Assembly: GCA_021799435.1 (NCBI GenBank)
Contig: JAJZAN010000004.1
Coordinates: forward strand, 1-64,000
From: Bacillota bacterium
GTDB lineage: Bacteria > Bacillota > Sulfobacillia > Sulfobacillales > Sulfobacillaceae
Direction of reading: 5' to 3'
Length of the DNA stretch: 64,000 bases
Shown: positions 49,652 to 58,851 of the stretch, in pieces
Numbering within the stretch: position 1 is the first letter of the stretch
Layout of the letters: the number at the start of each line of letters is the position of its first letter
The notes under the pieces: generated by a model
Databases searched by the model: none
What the model was told of the DNA's origin: nothing
The model's input: only the letters and a program-made list of their open reading frames with translations
Program-made: the position numbers and the translations under genes

Positions 49652-50092
49652 ATGATTACACGCCTGATTAAGTACGGTTTGGTAGGAGCCAGCGGTGTTC
49701 TTGTCAACCTCGTGGTGTTGACCATTGCAGACCGACTCCTGCCGCATTTTCCGACCATCAGCTACCTATTTGCCGTGGAAGCCTCCATTATCTCCAACTA
49801 CCTCTTGAATGCCCGCTTCACCTTTCACCAGTCGCTCTCCTGGAAAGGGCTGGGGCAATATGACTTGGTGTCTGCGGCCGGGGCTATCATCCAAACGGGC
49901 ATCTACCGCTATCTGCTGACATGGCATTGGAGCCATGTGCCGGCGGACTTAGTGGCCATTCCTTTCGGAACCGGATTCGGGTTCCTGTTCTCATCGATTT
50001 GGGTGTTCAAAAAACGGGAGGTCGTGTATGAGCCAGACTCCCAGCGACCAGCTGTCGATCCCCACCCGCAAGGTACTGAAGGTCATCGCTGA
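49652..50092 (+). CDS. GtrA-like flippase-associated membrane protein
   Basis: RLIKYGLVGASGVLVNLVVL...SIISNYLLNARFTF. Confidence 0.9.
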   Translation: MITRLIKYGLVGASGVLVNLVVLTIADRLLPHFPTISYLFAVEASIISNYLLNARFTFHQSLSWKGLGQYDLVSAAGAIIQTGIYRYLLTWHWSHVPADLVAIPFGTGFGFLFSSIWVFKKREVVYEPDSQRPAVDPHPQGTEGHR

Positions 50093-50813
50093 TGCTGGCA
50101 CGGCGCTTTTGGCAAGTGGTGCTGAAGTTGCTCGGGTAGAAGACACCATGCAGCGTTTGGCTGCCGCCTACCATGTTGAGGCGGTGGAAGTGATTGTCCT
50201 GCCTACGGCCTTGTTTGTCAGCGCCGCAGGAAGCGATACCGTGATCCGCCGCATTCGCCGCCGGGCCGTCAATTTGGCCGTGGTGGCGGCGGTAAACCAG
50301 TTGTCTCGTGATGTGAGCCACAAACCCGTGCCGATTGGCGAGCTGGAAGAGCGCCTGAGCGAAGCCCGCCACACGGCCCGGTACCGCCCTGAGGCTAATC
50401 TGCTTTTCGCGGCGGTAGGCGCGGGCGCGATTAGCCAACTCATGGGCGGGGTTCGAGTCGACATCATTCCGGCGTTGGTCGCAGGTGCGTTCACCCAATT
50501 TGTGCGGGAACGGTTGCATCGGGCGGGCTTGGTGGGCGGTGTGGCAGACATGATTTCTGCTGTCGCTGCCGTGCTGCCTGGTGTCGCGGCCGCCCATTGG
50601 GACGTACCCCACCCGGGCGCGATATTGGTCGGCGGTATTATGGTTCTCACCCCGGGCCTTCTCATGACCACGGCCGTGCGGGACGGCATACAGGGGGACT
50701 TGTTGTCGGCGGCGGCACGAATCTTGGAGGCGCTCCTTTCGGCGGGCGCTATTGCGGCTGGGGCCAGTTTGCCGCTCTACGTGTACTTCGCAATGGGAGG
50801 CCGCTGGACATGA
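50028..50813 (+). CDS. Threonine/serine exporter ThrE-like, N-terminal half
   Basis: ADAGTALLASGAEVARVEDTMQRLAAAY...LLFAAVGAGAISQLMGG. Confidence 0.92.
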   Translation: MSQTPSDQLSIPTRKVLKVIADAGTALLASGAEVARVEDTMQRLAAAYHVEAVEVIVLPTALFVSAAGSDTVIRRIRRRAVNLAVVAAVNQLSRDVSHKPVPIGELEERLSEARHTARYRPEANLLFAAVGAGAISQLMGGVRVDIIPALVAGAFTQFVRERLHRAGLVGGVADMISAVAAVLPGVAAAHWDVPHPGAILVGGIMVLTPGLLMTTAVRDGIQGDLLSAAARILEALLSAGAIAAGASLPLYVYFAMGGRWT

Positions 50814-51247
50814 TTGAAAGCGCACTCTTGTCCGGTCTCACGGCCGTGGCGTTTGGTCTCTTGTATCAAGTCTCGGGGAGCACGCTGGTGGTGGCCGGCG
50901 TCATTGGCACGGTCTCCTGGGGCCTCTCCAGTTTGTTGTCGTCGATACCCGGCTCGGGTCTCTTGGGTGACTTTGTAGGTGCCCTGGTGGTCGGGGCCAT
51001 GGCAGAAATTGCAGCCAGCGTTCGGCACCAGCCCGCCTTGGTTTTCGTTGTCCCCGCTATTATTGTGTTTGTGCCTGGCGACCAGGTATACGAAAGCATG
51101 GTGGCCTTCTTGAAATCCCACTTCCTTAGCGGCATGCAATATGGCATGGGCGCCCTCATGGCGGCTGGCGCTTTGAGCGTAGGCCTAGCCTTGGCTACCG
51201 CTGTCATGCGCCCTATGCTGCGTCGCGGCAAGAGAAAGGCCGTATGA
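50810..51247 (+). CDS. Threonine/serine exporter ThrE-like, C-terminal half
   Basis: GLLYQVSGSTLVVAGVIGTVSW...PALVFVVPAIIVFVPGDQVYESM; ATGA overlap with previous gene. Confidence 0.9.
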   Translation: MIESALLSGLTAVAFGLLYQVSGSTLVVAGVIGTVSWGLSSLLSSIPGSGLLGDFVGALVVGAMAEIAASVRHQPALVFVVPAIIVFVPGDQVYESMVAFLKSHFLSGMQYGMGALMAAGALSVGLALATAVMRPMLRRGKRKAV

Positions 51248-51299
51248 CGCGACGCCGATTGCTTCACCCTAGCGTTACATTCCAGTGAGGGGTGAGAGC

Positions 51300-51497
51300 A
51301 TGGAGTTTCGTGTCTTAGGGGAAGAAGATACCAAAAACCGGTTTCGGCAATATTTAGCCTCCAATCCCGCATCTCGGCGGGGCTGGGTGGACTTGAGCCA
51401 GGATGCGGTGGTGGACGTCACGGATGAGTACCTGGAGCCCTTCCGAGAAATTGCTGCTAACTTTGGCTTGGAAGTGACTCCGGAAATGACGGAATAA
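51300..51497 (+). CDS. Small hypothetical protein
   Basis: 65 aa, ATG with SD ggtgagag; acidic soluble protein. Confidence 0.5.
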   Translation: MEFRVLGEEDTKNRFRQYLASNPASRRGWVDLSQDAVVDVTDEYLEPFREIAANFGLEVTPEMTE

Positions 51498-51771
51498 TCC
51501 CTTGGTCGACTAAACTGCGAAGAACAGACGGGGGATCTTGGGTGATGACGAAGATTTCCTGGGCTGCGCCGCTGGAGCGACCAATCAATTTAAAGCCGCT
51601 GGGAGTTAGATACTGAAAGGTAAAGCCTAAGGAGCCGCCGGTCTTGGGCTTAATGATGCCGGGGATGACGCCGTCGACAGCAGGAATTTGGGACAGAATC
51701 TTGAGCCCGTCTTCAATCGCTGGGACCACATGATGCTGCCGCTTCACCTTCTGTCGCCGGAACTTAGCCAT
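51457..51771 (-). CDS. DUF2103-like predicted metal-binding protein
   Basis: HHVVPAIEDGLKILSQIPAVDGVIPGIIKPKTGGSLGFTFQYLTPSGFKLIGRSSGAAQEIFVIT. Confidence 0.7.
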   Translation of the reverse strand: MAKFRRQKVKRQHHVVPAIEDGLKILSQIPAVDGVIPGIIKPKTGGSLGFTFQYLTPSGFKLIGRSSGAAQEIFVITQDPPSVLRSLVDQGIIPSFPESLPSQS

Positions 51772-51830
51772 CGCGCTCCTCCTCGTGTGTCCACTCCTTG
51801 GAACCATTGTACCTGTTGCCGCAAAGGAGG

Positions 51831-52373
51831 ATGCAGGGGATTACGGCCTTTTGCGAACGGTGCGGGAGCCGCATGGTTTCCCGCGTATTGGAAGGCAAGA
51901 ATCGTCAGGTGTGTGCCGCATGCAAATCAGTGCGCTATCCCGATATTGTGGCGGCGGTGTCGGCCATCGTCTACGACAGCAGAGACCGCATTCTTCTCGT
52001 CAAGAGGGCCATCGAGCCCGGCTACGGCCGCTGGGTGATCCCCGGGGGCTATGCGGAGAGCGGGGAGGCGTTGGACCGGGCAGCAGTCCGTGAAGTGCAG
52101 GAGGAAGCCCACTTGCAGGCAGGGGACGCTGTCTTGTCGGGCGTCTACTCCACGGCGGGTACCCATGTCGCCACGATTGTGTATGCCATGCCAGCGGAGC
52201 CCTATGAGAATGTTGAAGCGGGCAGCGAATCTCTTCGCGCCCGCTGGTTTCCGTTTCCCGAGATACCGTGGGAAGCGGTTTATTTCGAGTCGACCCGCCA
52301 AGCGATTCGAGACTGGCTCAAGAGGGGGTCGCCGACGAGAACCGATCAGCCCAGGAACTGCGCTCCTGAGTGA
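51831..52373 (+). CDS. NUDIX hydrolase with N-terminal zinc ribbon
   Basis: CERCGSRM...VCAACKSVRYPDI then GGYAESGEALDRAAVREVQEEAHL Nudix box. Confidence 0.93.
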   Translation: MQGITAFCERCGSRMVSRVLEGKNRQVCAACKSVRYPDIVAAVSAIVYDSRDRILLVKRAIEPGYGRWVIPGGYAESGEALDRAAVREVQEEAHLQAGDAVLSGVYSTAGTHVATIVYAMPAEPYENVEAGSESLRARWFPFPEIPWEAVYFESTRQAIRDWLKRGSPTRTDQPRNCAPE

Positions 52374-52992
52374 TGGCTTCCGGCAGGCGCACGTCGTTCC
52401 ACGGCTTCACAACCAATTCGCCGTTTTCAATGAGGGCTTTTTCCGGGTTGCCGCTGCCTTCCGAGTTGCCCAGAGCCAAAACGGATGCAATGCGGACTTG
52501 GCTCGGATCAAACCGCAGGGCATAGATGGTCCGGTTGGCATCGTCGGGTTGGCCGGCGTAGACTGTGCCTCGGAGCCATCCGAACACCATCACATCGCCG
52601 GCCGCCATGACGGTCGCGCCGGGATTGACATCGCCCACAATGATGAGGTCGCCTGCATGGGTGAGCCGCTGCCCGGAGCGAATGGTGTTCCGGACAACCT
52701 TGGGAGGGGCGACCAACTCCGGTCCACGGGTTTCGAGCGCCAGAAGACTCTGGCTCGATTCGCCCTGCTGAATGCCCCGGAGGGTCAGACCGGGAAAGTC
52801 CTGAAACACCGCCGTGATTTGCTCAAACAGGTCCGGGGTGACCACGACCGGAACCTCGATGAGGAGACTGGTCTTACCCAAAAAACCTTGATGATCTGTG
52901 AGGGTCCTGCGCAGATCCCGGAGTAGTTCCGGTGTTGAGGACACCTGCTTGGCGATGAGCCTGAGCCCTCGCCGGTCGCCTTTGATTTCCAT
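52318..52992 (-). CDS. minC: Septum site-determining protein MinC-like
   Basis: RNTIRSGQRLTHAGDLIIVGDVNPGATVMAAGDVMVFGWLRGTVYAG is the MinC C-terminal beta-helix. Confidence 0.88.
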   Translation of the reverse strand: MEIKGDRRGLRLIAKQVSSTPELLRDLRRTLTDHQGFLGKTSLLIEVPVVVTPDLFEQITAVFQDFPGLTLRGIQQGESSQSLLALETRGPELVAPPKVVRNTIRSGQRLTHAGDLIIVGDVNPGATVMAAGDVMVFGWLRGTVYAGQPDDANRTIYALRFDPSQVRIASVLALGNSEGSGNPEKALIENGELVVKPWNDVRLPEAITQERSSWADRFSSATPS

Positions 52993-53084
52993 CTGTCTCC
53001 ACCATCCTAAGAGCCGACAATTTGCCCATGAATTCGCGACAATCGATGGAATTTCCTGCCGGTTCGACGAAAAACTTTCGACAC

Positions 53085-53801
53085 TCAGCGATGGACAAGA
53101 TAAATGATGTCCTGTCCATGCTTGCGCTCCAGCCCTGTCTGTCGAAATCGCTGCTGTGCTAACCCTGCTAAGGCGGTGGAAACCGGTATGGGCATTTCTC
53201 CCAGCACGTAGCAGATGACTCGGTCGACAGCTGGGCGCGCGGCAATGGGCGAAATAGGGGCGGCAGGTTCCTGCCATTCCCAACCCATGTCTTCTCGAAT
53301 CCCGTCCCATGGCATGAGAAGCCAGGAGACGGGACTTTCGTGCTCCAACAGGCGTGCCAAGTTGTCGAGTCGAACCGACTGGCCCTGGGCTGCCACCAAC
53401 ATGCGGCAGTTCTCGGGGGCACTATGATATCTGGCCAACTTGTCCCGCCAATCGTCGGCTGATTCACTGCCGGTGTCTACCTCGAGCGCGATAATCCCCG
53501 GTTGATTTGCGAGGGTTAGAAGCGCATCGGGGCGGAATGGGTCATCCATGGACCATTGCGTGGTCCATGATTGCAACACGGGTACGAGGCGGCAATAGAC
53601 CTCAGCGCGCAGTTCGGCGTGGCGTCGGTGGCTCCCTTTGTGAAAACGGCGGGCATCCCAGAGTGCCCCGCGGTACCACAGGAACCAACGTTCCTGGGGG
53701 AGTGTGTCGCGGGTCGCTCCGAAGTACGCGGCCAGTTGTTCTTGCGAGAGAAAGCCGGTGTCCTTGAGCGCTTGCACGACATCAAATTGCGTGGGCACCA
53801 C
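53085..53801 (-). CDS. Replication-relaxation-like protein
   Basis: HRRHAELRAEVYCRLVPVLQSW...FRPDALLTLANQPGIIALEVDTGSESADDWRDKLARYH; overlaps the coupling protein gene. Confidence 0.6.
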   Translation of the reverse strand: MVPTQFDVVQALKDTGFLSQEQLAAYFGATRDTLPQERWFLWYRGALWDARRFHKGSHRRHAELRAEVYCRLVPVLQSWTTQWSMDDPFRPDALLTLANQPGIIALEVDTGSESADDWRDKLARYHSAPENCRMLVAAQGQSVRLDNLARLLEHESPVSWLLMPWDGIREDMGWEWQEPAAPISPIAARPAVDRVICYVLGEMPIPVSTALAGLAQQRFRQTGLERKHGQDIIYLVHR

Positions 53802-55263
53802 CTCCTCCGAGGGGATGATGAGGCAAATGCACTAAAATGGGCCGATTCAAGGAGCCGCGGCGGTTTAATTGCACCATGGCTTGGCCCCGCGGCAAATAGC
53901 GGACTGGCCGAGCTGGCAGGTAGGGCGCGGCTTGATGCAAAAAGCGATCTATGTCGTCCGCGGCCGTACCGCCCAGAATGATGCGCTGCCGTGCGTTGGC
54001 GGTAACCGCTTCGGCGAGCGCAGGACTTAATTGACCCATGTCTTGGTGCGCCAAGACGAGTCCGACCCGGTATCCGCGTGCTAGGGCAAGAAAGTCGGAC
54101 AAGTCCTCCGACACCCATTGATGAAATTCGTCGAGGTACAAGAAAGCGGGAGGATTGTCGTGGGCGGGATTGCGGCCATAGGCGGCCTGGGCAAGCCCGT
54201 GCCAGAGGAGAGAGCCGAGTGCTCTCGCGGTGGCCCCCAATTCCGCCAAGGGCAGGGTGCAGAGTACAACCCACCGGTCGTCCAAGACCTCTTTCCACGT
54301 GAAGTCGCCCACGCCCGTGAGAACGCGGCGAACATCGGGATTGGCCCACAGCAGTTCGAGGCGGTTGACGAGCCCTTGGCGATCCTCGCGGCTTGATCCT
54401 GAGCGCCTCGCCCATTGCTCACGAAAGTACTGCTGGGCGGCTTGGTCACCGGAGGCCTGCACGATTTGCTTTTGGATCCGGTCGTCGCGCAGAAAGGTGA
54501 GAAGTGTGCCTAAGTCTGCGTCGGCAGGGTTCGCCGCCTTGATGGCCCTCACACTGTGCAGCAGCATGATGCGAGCGGCCACGCGGTAATACGGGTGACC
54601 GCCGTCGCTAAGCTGGTCCAAGCACCAGGCGATACCTTCCGCAACCTGGCTGGCAGGACCATCCAGCGGGTTATAGTGTGGGCATGAAGGTTCCGCGGGA
54701 TTAACACGGATAATTCGGCGGCCGCTCTCACGCGCGACGCGATAGGCCGCGTCAGCCAAATCGCCCTTGGGATCCATCAGCACCAAGCCGTGGCCCATGC
54801 GAATATCCTGCGCTGCGAGCGGCATGAGCACGGAGGATGACTTTCCGGAACCCGTGGGGCCCAGCACATGGCAATGCAAAAATCGGTCCTCAGTGGTTAG
54901 CCGAACCGGCCATAACCAGCCCAGGCGCCGTCCCAGCAATGTGTTGGCATCCCCGGGACGAGCCATGATGAGGGCCATGCTGCCCACCGCCGCAGCACAA
55001 AGGGGGACAATCAGCCACGGATGCCAAGCGGCCAGGAGGCCGCCTGCGGCTAGAGCGGAAAGCCCAGCGGCTCGGAGGGTCCGGATCCACAGGGCGCGGA
55101 GAGATATCACCACTGTCGCAAGTGCCACGAGCCATGTGAGTCCGGCACTGCCGCCGCTGACCAGACGGGCTAGGGCGTCGAGCCAAAGCACAGACGCCAA
55201 ATATCCGAGCACGATTGCGCTGCCCCAAGCCACAAGTTGTTCGCGGTATGGGCGCATCGGCAT
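53782..55263 (-). CDS. Type IV conjugative coupling protein (VirD4/TraG-like)
   Basis: N-terminal TMs, HVLGPTGSGKSSSVLMPL Walker A, DPKGDL, FLYLDEFHQW Walker B; ATG ~55263. Confidence 0.88.
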   Translation of the reverse strand: MPMRPYREQLVAWGSAIVLGYLASVLWLDALARLVSGGSAGLTWLVALATVVISLRALWIRTLRAAGLSALAAGGLLAAWHPWLIVPLCAAAVGSMALIMARPGDANTLLGRRLGWLWPVRLTTEDRFLHCHVLGPTGSGKSSSVLMPLAAQDIRMGHGLVLMDPKGDLADAAYRVARESGRRIIRVNPAEPSCPHYNPLDGPASQVAEGIAWCLDQLSDGGHPYYRVAARIMLLHSVRAIKAANPADADLGTLLTFLRDDRIQKQIVQASGDQAAQQYFREQWARRSGSSREDRQGLVNRLELLWANPDVRRVLTGVGDFTWKEVLDDRWVVLCTLPLAELGATARALGSLLWHGLAQAAYGRNPAHDNPPAFLYLDEFHQWVSEDLSDFLALARGYRVGLVLAHQDMGQLSPALAEAVTANARQRIILGGTAADDIDRFLHQAAPYLPARPVRYLPRGQAMVQLNRRGSLNRPILVHLPHHPLGGGGAHAI

Positions 55264-55319
55264 CACCTTCTTAGGAAAGTCGATTCGTGGTCCCCTGGAG
55301 GAATCCTGCTTTTGACACC

Positions 55320-55480
55320 AATTTTCGGAGCCTTCGACAACAGGGGTCATGATACATCGAGCCTTCCGATCAGATTGGCCGGTTTCCCCTTGCATGGCTT
55401 GCCGTGCCATAGCTTCGTGTCTGATGCGGGGTCATGGCCCCGACCAGCTTCATACATGCGTCGACAAGGAAACCCCTTAA
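55320..55480. other. Candidate structured non-coding element
   Basis: GGTTTCC(cc)TTG (55381-) complementary to CAAGGAAACC (~55465-) enclosing ATGGC...GCCAT and CGGGG...CCCCG hairpins; no credible ORF. Confidence 0.4.
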
Positions 55481-55755
55481 ACAAAACAGAGGTCCACCAG
55501 TTTCCTGGCGACCTGATAGTTCGGGAACCCTTACCGATTGTGACGCCCAATAATGGGTGTATCTGCGTCCCGGAGTCCGTGTGTCCCTGGAACAGATTCG
55601 TGGACGGCATCGAGTGCTAGGTTCCAGCCATTTCGGTCGTCATGGCCCACGCGGGCCAGTGGATCCATGGGAGGTGACCGAGACGGCTGGGCATGTGATT
55701 AGGCAATTGGTGGCACAATTAATAGGAATGTGTCACTCGGAGTGGAGGGATTGCG

Positions 55756-56118
55756 ATGAGTCAGATAAGTATGGTGGCGCTTGCGGATCTTGATGACGCC
55801 GAGCGCATGAGCCAGATGCGGGCGATGTTTGAGCAGTTAGGGGGCCTGTCGGAGGCCGACCAGCTCCAAGCGTTACGGGGGATGATCTTGGAGATGGCCG
55901 AACAGGCCACGGATGCGCAATACTTGCGCCTCTGTGGGACTAATTTGACCCTGGCCGCGTCGATGCCGGATGAGCATGTGAAACCATTTTTAGCCGCGCG
56001 CATGACGGCATCAGCGAGTTTGCCTGCGCCGTATGCGGACCGCGACCGGCAACATGTGGAAGAAGCCATCGGTCAGGCGGACCCGGATGTTCGGACGAAA
56101 ATTACGCGGAACCTGTAG
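55756..56118 (+). CDS. Hypothetical protein
   Basis: 120 aa ORF, SD gtggagggat; no recognised family. Confidence 0.6.
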   Translation: MSQISMVALADLDDAERMSQMRAMFEQLGGLSEADQLQALRGMILEMAEQATDAQYLRLCGTNLTLAASMPDEHVKPFLAARMTASASLPAPYADRDRQHVEEAIGQADPDVRTKITRNL

Positions 56119-56136
56119 GAAATCGTGAAAGCCCCG

Positions 56137-56171
56137 AAAGCCCTCGGTTGATGGATGCCGAGGGCTTTGCC
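56137..56171 (+). terminator. Terminator-like hairpin
   Basis: AAAGCCCTCGG...CCGAGGGCTTT 11-bp inverted repeat immediately 3' of the 55756-56118 ORF. Confidence 0.65.
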
Positions 56172-56415
56172 TACCCAAATAACCATGCCGTATCGGCTTA
56201 CCCGCCCGTGCACACAGGCGCCCTCGTTACTTCGTCTAGCGAATCATCGGCATTCGGGGACGAATGTGCCGCAAGGACCCAGCGCCATAGGGCTGCCTGT
56301 GCCAGGGTGCCAGACAGGACGGGGCCCCTGCGGTTTTCCTCGCGCACATAGGAAGGAGGCTGCCCCTTGGGGTCGTATGGAACCCCTTGGAACAGCCTCG
56401 ATGAGAGGTTTGGAT

Positions 56416-57207
56416 TTACACTAACTGCGCTACCCGTTCGTCAGCCTCCGCTAATTGTACCTCCACCATGTGGGGGGCGATCGGGTCTCGGAGGGGTTCG
56501 CCGGACGCCCGTTGCTGCAACTGTTCCAACATCTTGTCGTAAGGACGCGACAGAGCCGGGGGACGATGGGCCAGCACGGTGTGCCCCTGCTTGCTCGCGA
56601 TCCCCAGATCCTTCACCCGTTCCAGCGCCTCGGAAAACAGGGCGCTGTGCGTGGCCTCGCGTTCTTCCAGGAACTCCAGTGTGCGCTTCAAACCGGGGTC
56701 CTGAATGTTGGAACGGAGCTGGAAGTAGACTTGACCCGCGCCTTGCTCGGCGGCGATGTCCGCCGTCAGGTTGGCCACTACATCACCGGTCGACTTAACA
56801 TACGCTCCGGTAAATGGTGCCCCCGACGAGTCGGCGACCAGTGGTCCAACGCCGCCTAGGTCAACCAGTTTGTGCAGAAGGGACGGGGCCTCCACCAAAG
56901 CTTGCCCGGTCGCCGCCATAGACGGCTTTAGCATGGGGGCTGCGTTGTACGGTGTCGCATCCATAGCCATGAGTTGGACGATCGCGGTTCCCACCATTTC
57001 CAGGTGACTAGCTTCTTCCACTGCAATATTCAACAACAACTGCCGTGTCACCGGATCGACGGTGCCGAAGCTCTGGGTGAAATATTGCAAGAGCGCCGTC
57101 AGCTCCCCGTTGGCACCGCCAAACTGCTCTTGCAGCATGGCTGCGGCACGGGGATCGTTGCCCGAAACTTCCACCGGAAATAGCATGATATCCTCATGTC
57201 TAAACAC
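56416..57207 (-). CDS. Manganese catalase (di-Mn)
   Basis: EQFGGANGELTALLQYFTQSF, LLNIAVEEASHLEMVGT, LTADIAAEQGAGQVYFQL, EEREATHSALF. Confidence 0.93.
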   Translation of the reverse strand: MFRHEDIMLFPVEVSGNDPRAAAMLQEQFGGANGELTALLQYFTQSFGTVDPVTRQLLLNIAVEEASHLEMVGTAIVQLMAMDATPYNAAPMLKPSMAATGQALVEAPSLLHKLVDLGGVGPLVADSSGAPFTGAYVKSTGDVVANLTADIAAEQGAGQVYFQLRSNIQDPGLKRTLEFLEEREATHSALFSEALERVKDLGIASKQGHTVLAHRPPALSRPYDKMLEQLQQRASGEPLRDPIAPHMVEVQLAEADERVAQLV

Positions 57208-57605
57208 ATGACCACCTCCCGCTTGTAATGTGTCCCCCATCACGGTACATCATGCTCTCGGCCGGCCATGCGGGTGGGACCTTGTGCTGATGAACCGCAG
57301 CTGACGGAGGAGAAACTGGGGCCAAGAGCGTCACCGGCTGCAAGGCGTTGGGCGGCACGAGCCAGGCGTCAACGCAGGAGTGGGATCTGCGGCACCCGCC
57401 CGGTTCCGGTCCTGGAGATGGGTTGACAGGCATGTGGCGTGTTGTAGGGACCCGCAGAGAGATCGGCATTGATGAATAATCGCTCGGCCGACACATAACT
57501 TTGCGTGGTTGGAGCAGCCTAACAGCGCTGGTTCCCAGTTTAGGGCTTTCTTTTTGCGGCTAGAAACTCCGTTTTTTCACCATAGCCCGGGGCAGCGTTC
57601 TGGCC

Positions 57606-58844
57606 TTATCCCCTCGGTGCTGCCGTGTCGAGAGCGCTGAGTTCTGCCTGATGCTGCGGCTTCAAAATGGCTGAAACCGCTGAGACGGACACGGCCACCG
57701 AGAGGAGAGTGGCGGTGACCATGACCGCCCGAATTCCCACACTGTCGGTGGCCCAACCTGCGGCGAGGATCAAGAGAATTTGGATCAACTGCTCGGGTGT
57801 GTTGCGAAGGTTCATGACCCGGCCCATCACGTCGGTCGAGACGGCTTGCTGCTGAAAGCTGGTAAAGCCCACTGATTGCGCGCCGCCAAACGTGCCTAAC
57901 AGGATCAGTCCCAGCACAGCCTGCGTAAAGCCGGGAGACAGGGCGTAGGTGAGGTAGCCCATGGTGGATCCGAGCATGCCCAAGACCAACAGCCACTTCA
58001 CGGATATCCGGTGCATGGCGCCGTTCAAGAGGAGGGCTCCGACCACATAGCCTGACCCGGCCGCCGTGACCATCATGGCAAAGCCGAAGTGTCCTAAATG
58101 CAGGGCTCGTGTGGCAAAGACAACCTCTTGAGAGTCGGCTGCCACGCCCAGCGCTAAGATGCCGATGCTGGCCACCAGCACCAGGCGGAAGAGGGGCGCT
58201 TGGCTCAGAACGTGCCAGGCTTTCTGCCAATCCTGCCTTGCCGTGTGCCAAAAGATGTTCGGCTCGCGAGCGCCTGGGGATGGGGCGGCCGCGAGTCGCG
58301 GCAACAGGAACATGGAGGCTGCGGAGAGGACGAAACTGACTCCATCGGACCACAGCGGCCGTTGCACGCCGCCTCTTAGCATCAAGAGCCCGGCGAGGGC
58401 GGGACCAACGAGGATGGCGCTGTAGCGGACCAAGGCGATTAAGCCGTTCAGTCGTTTTTGTCGTTCCGACGGGACAATCTGGGTTTGATAAGGCAGGAAG
58501 GCGTTCCCGAAGAAGACCCCCAGTACACCCAGCGCAGCAATGTCCAGATACACGAGCCAGAGATTGTGCAGATAGGGCATAAGCAGGAGGCCCGCCGCGC
58601 GCAGGATATCGGTGGTCATGAGAATGTCCCGACGGCTCAGGCGGTCCGTGATACTGCCTGCCCATGGGCTCACAATAAGGGCGCCCACGCGGCCCACCAG
58701 CCAGAGGCCGGCGACCGCCGTGGGCGAGTGTGTGAGACTCAAAACAAAGATATTGATGGCGACCAGGTACATGAGATCGCCAATGCTGGAGACGCCCCGG
58801 GCAAACACGAGCACAGCGATGCGGCGATTGGTTCGGGACGGCAT
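57606..58844 (-). CDS. MFS transporter
   Basis: 12-TM pattern, WAGSITDRLSRRDILMTTD. Confidence 0.9.
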   Translation of the reverse strand: MPSRTNRRIAVLVFARGVSSIGDLMYLVAINIFVLSLTHSPTAVAGLWLVGRVGALIVSPWAGSITDRLSRRDILMTTDILRAAGLLLMPYLHNLWLVYLDIAALGVLGVFFGNAFLPYQTQIVPSERQKRLNGLIALVRYSAILVGPALAGLLMLRGGVQRPLWSDGVSFVLSAASMFLLPRLAAAPSPGAREPNIFWHTARQDWQKAWHVLSQAPLFRLVLVASIGILALGVAADSQEVVFATRALHLGHFGFAMMVTAAGSGYVVGALLLNGAMHRISVKWLLVLGMLGSTMGYLTYALSPGFTQAVLGLILLGTFGGAQSVGFTSFQQQAVSTDVMGRVMNLRNTPEQLIQILLILAAGWATDSVGIRAVMVTATLLSVAVSVSAVSAILKPQHQAELSALDTAAPRG

Positions 58845-58851
58845 CACAGGC

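Noticed and set aside
53516-54415. 299-aa minus-strand ORF bridging the T4CP and the replication-relaxation-like gene
   Set aside because: Out-of-frame with both better-supported genes; Arg/Ser/Pro-rich.
54767-55315. 182-aa plus-strand ORF
   Set aside because: Antisense to the coupling protein N-terminus; no family, no convincing RBS.
57200-57496. 98-aa minus-strand ORF upstream of the Mn-catalase gene
   Set aside because: Pro/Ser-rich and unrecognised; more likely the Mn-catalase promoter/leader region.
57577-58665. 362-aa minus-strand ORF in another frame of the MFS gene
   Set aside because: Arg/His/Pro-rich out-of-frame translation; the 57606-58844 frame encodes a clear MFS protein.
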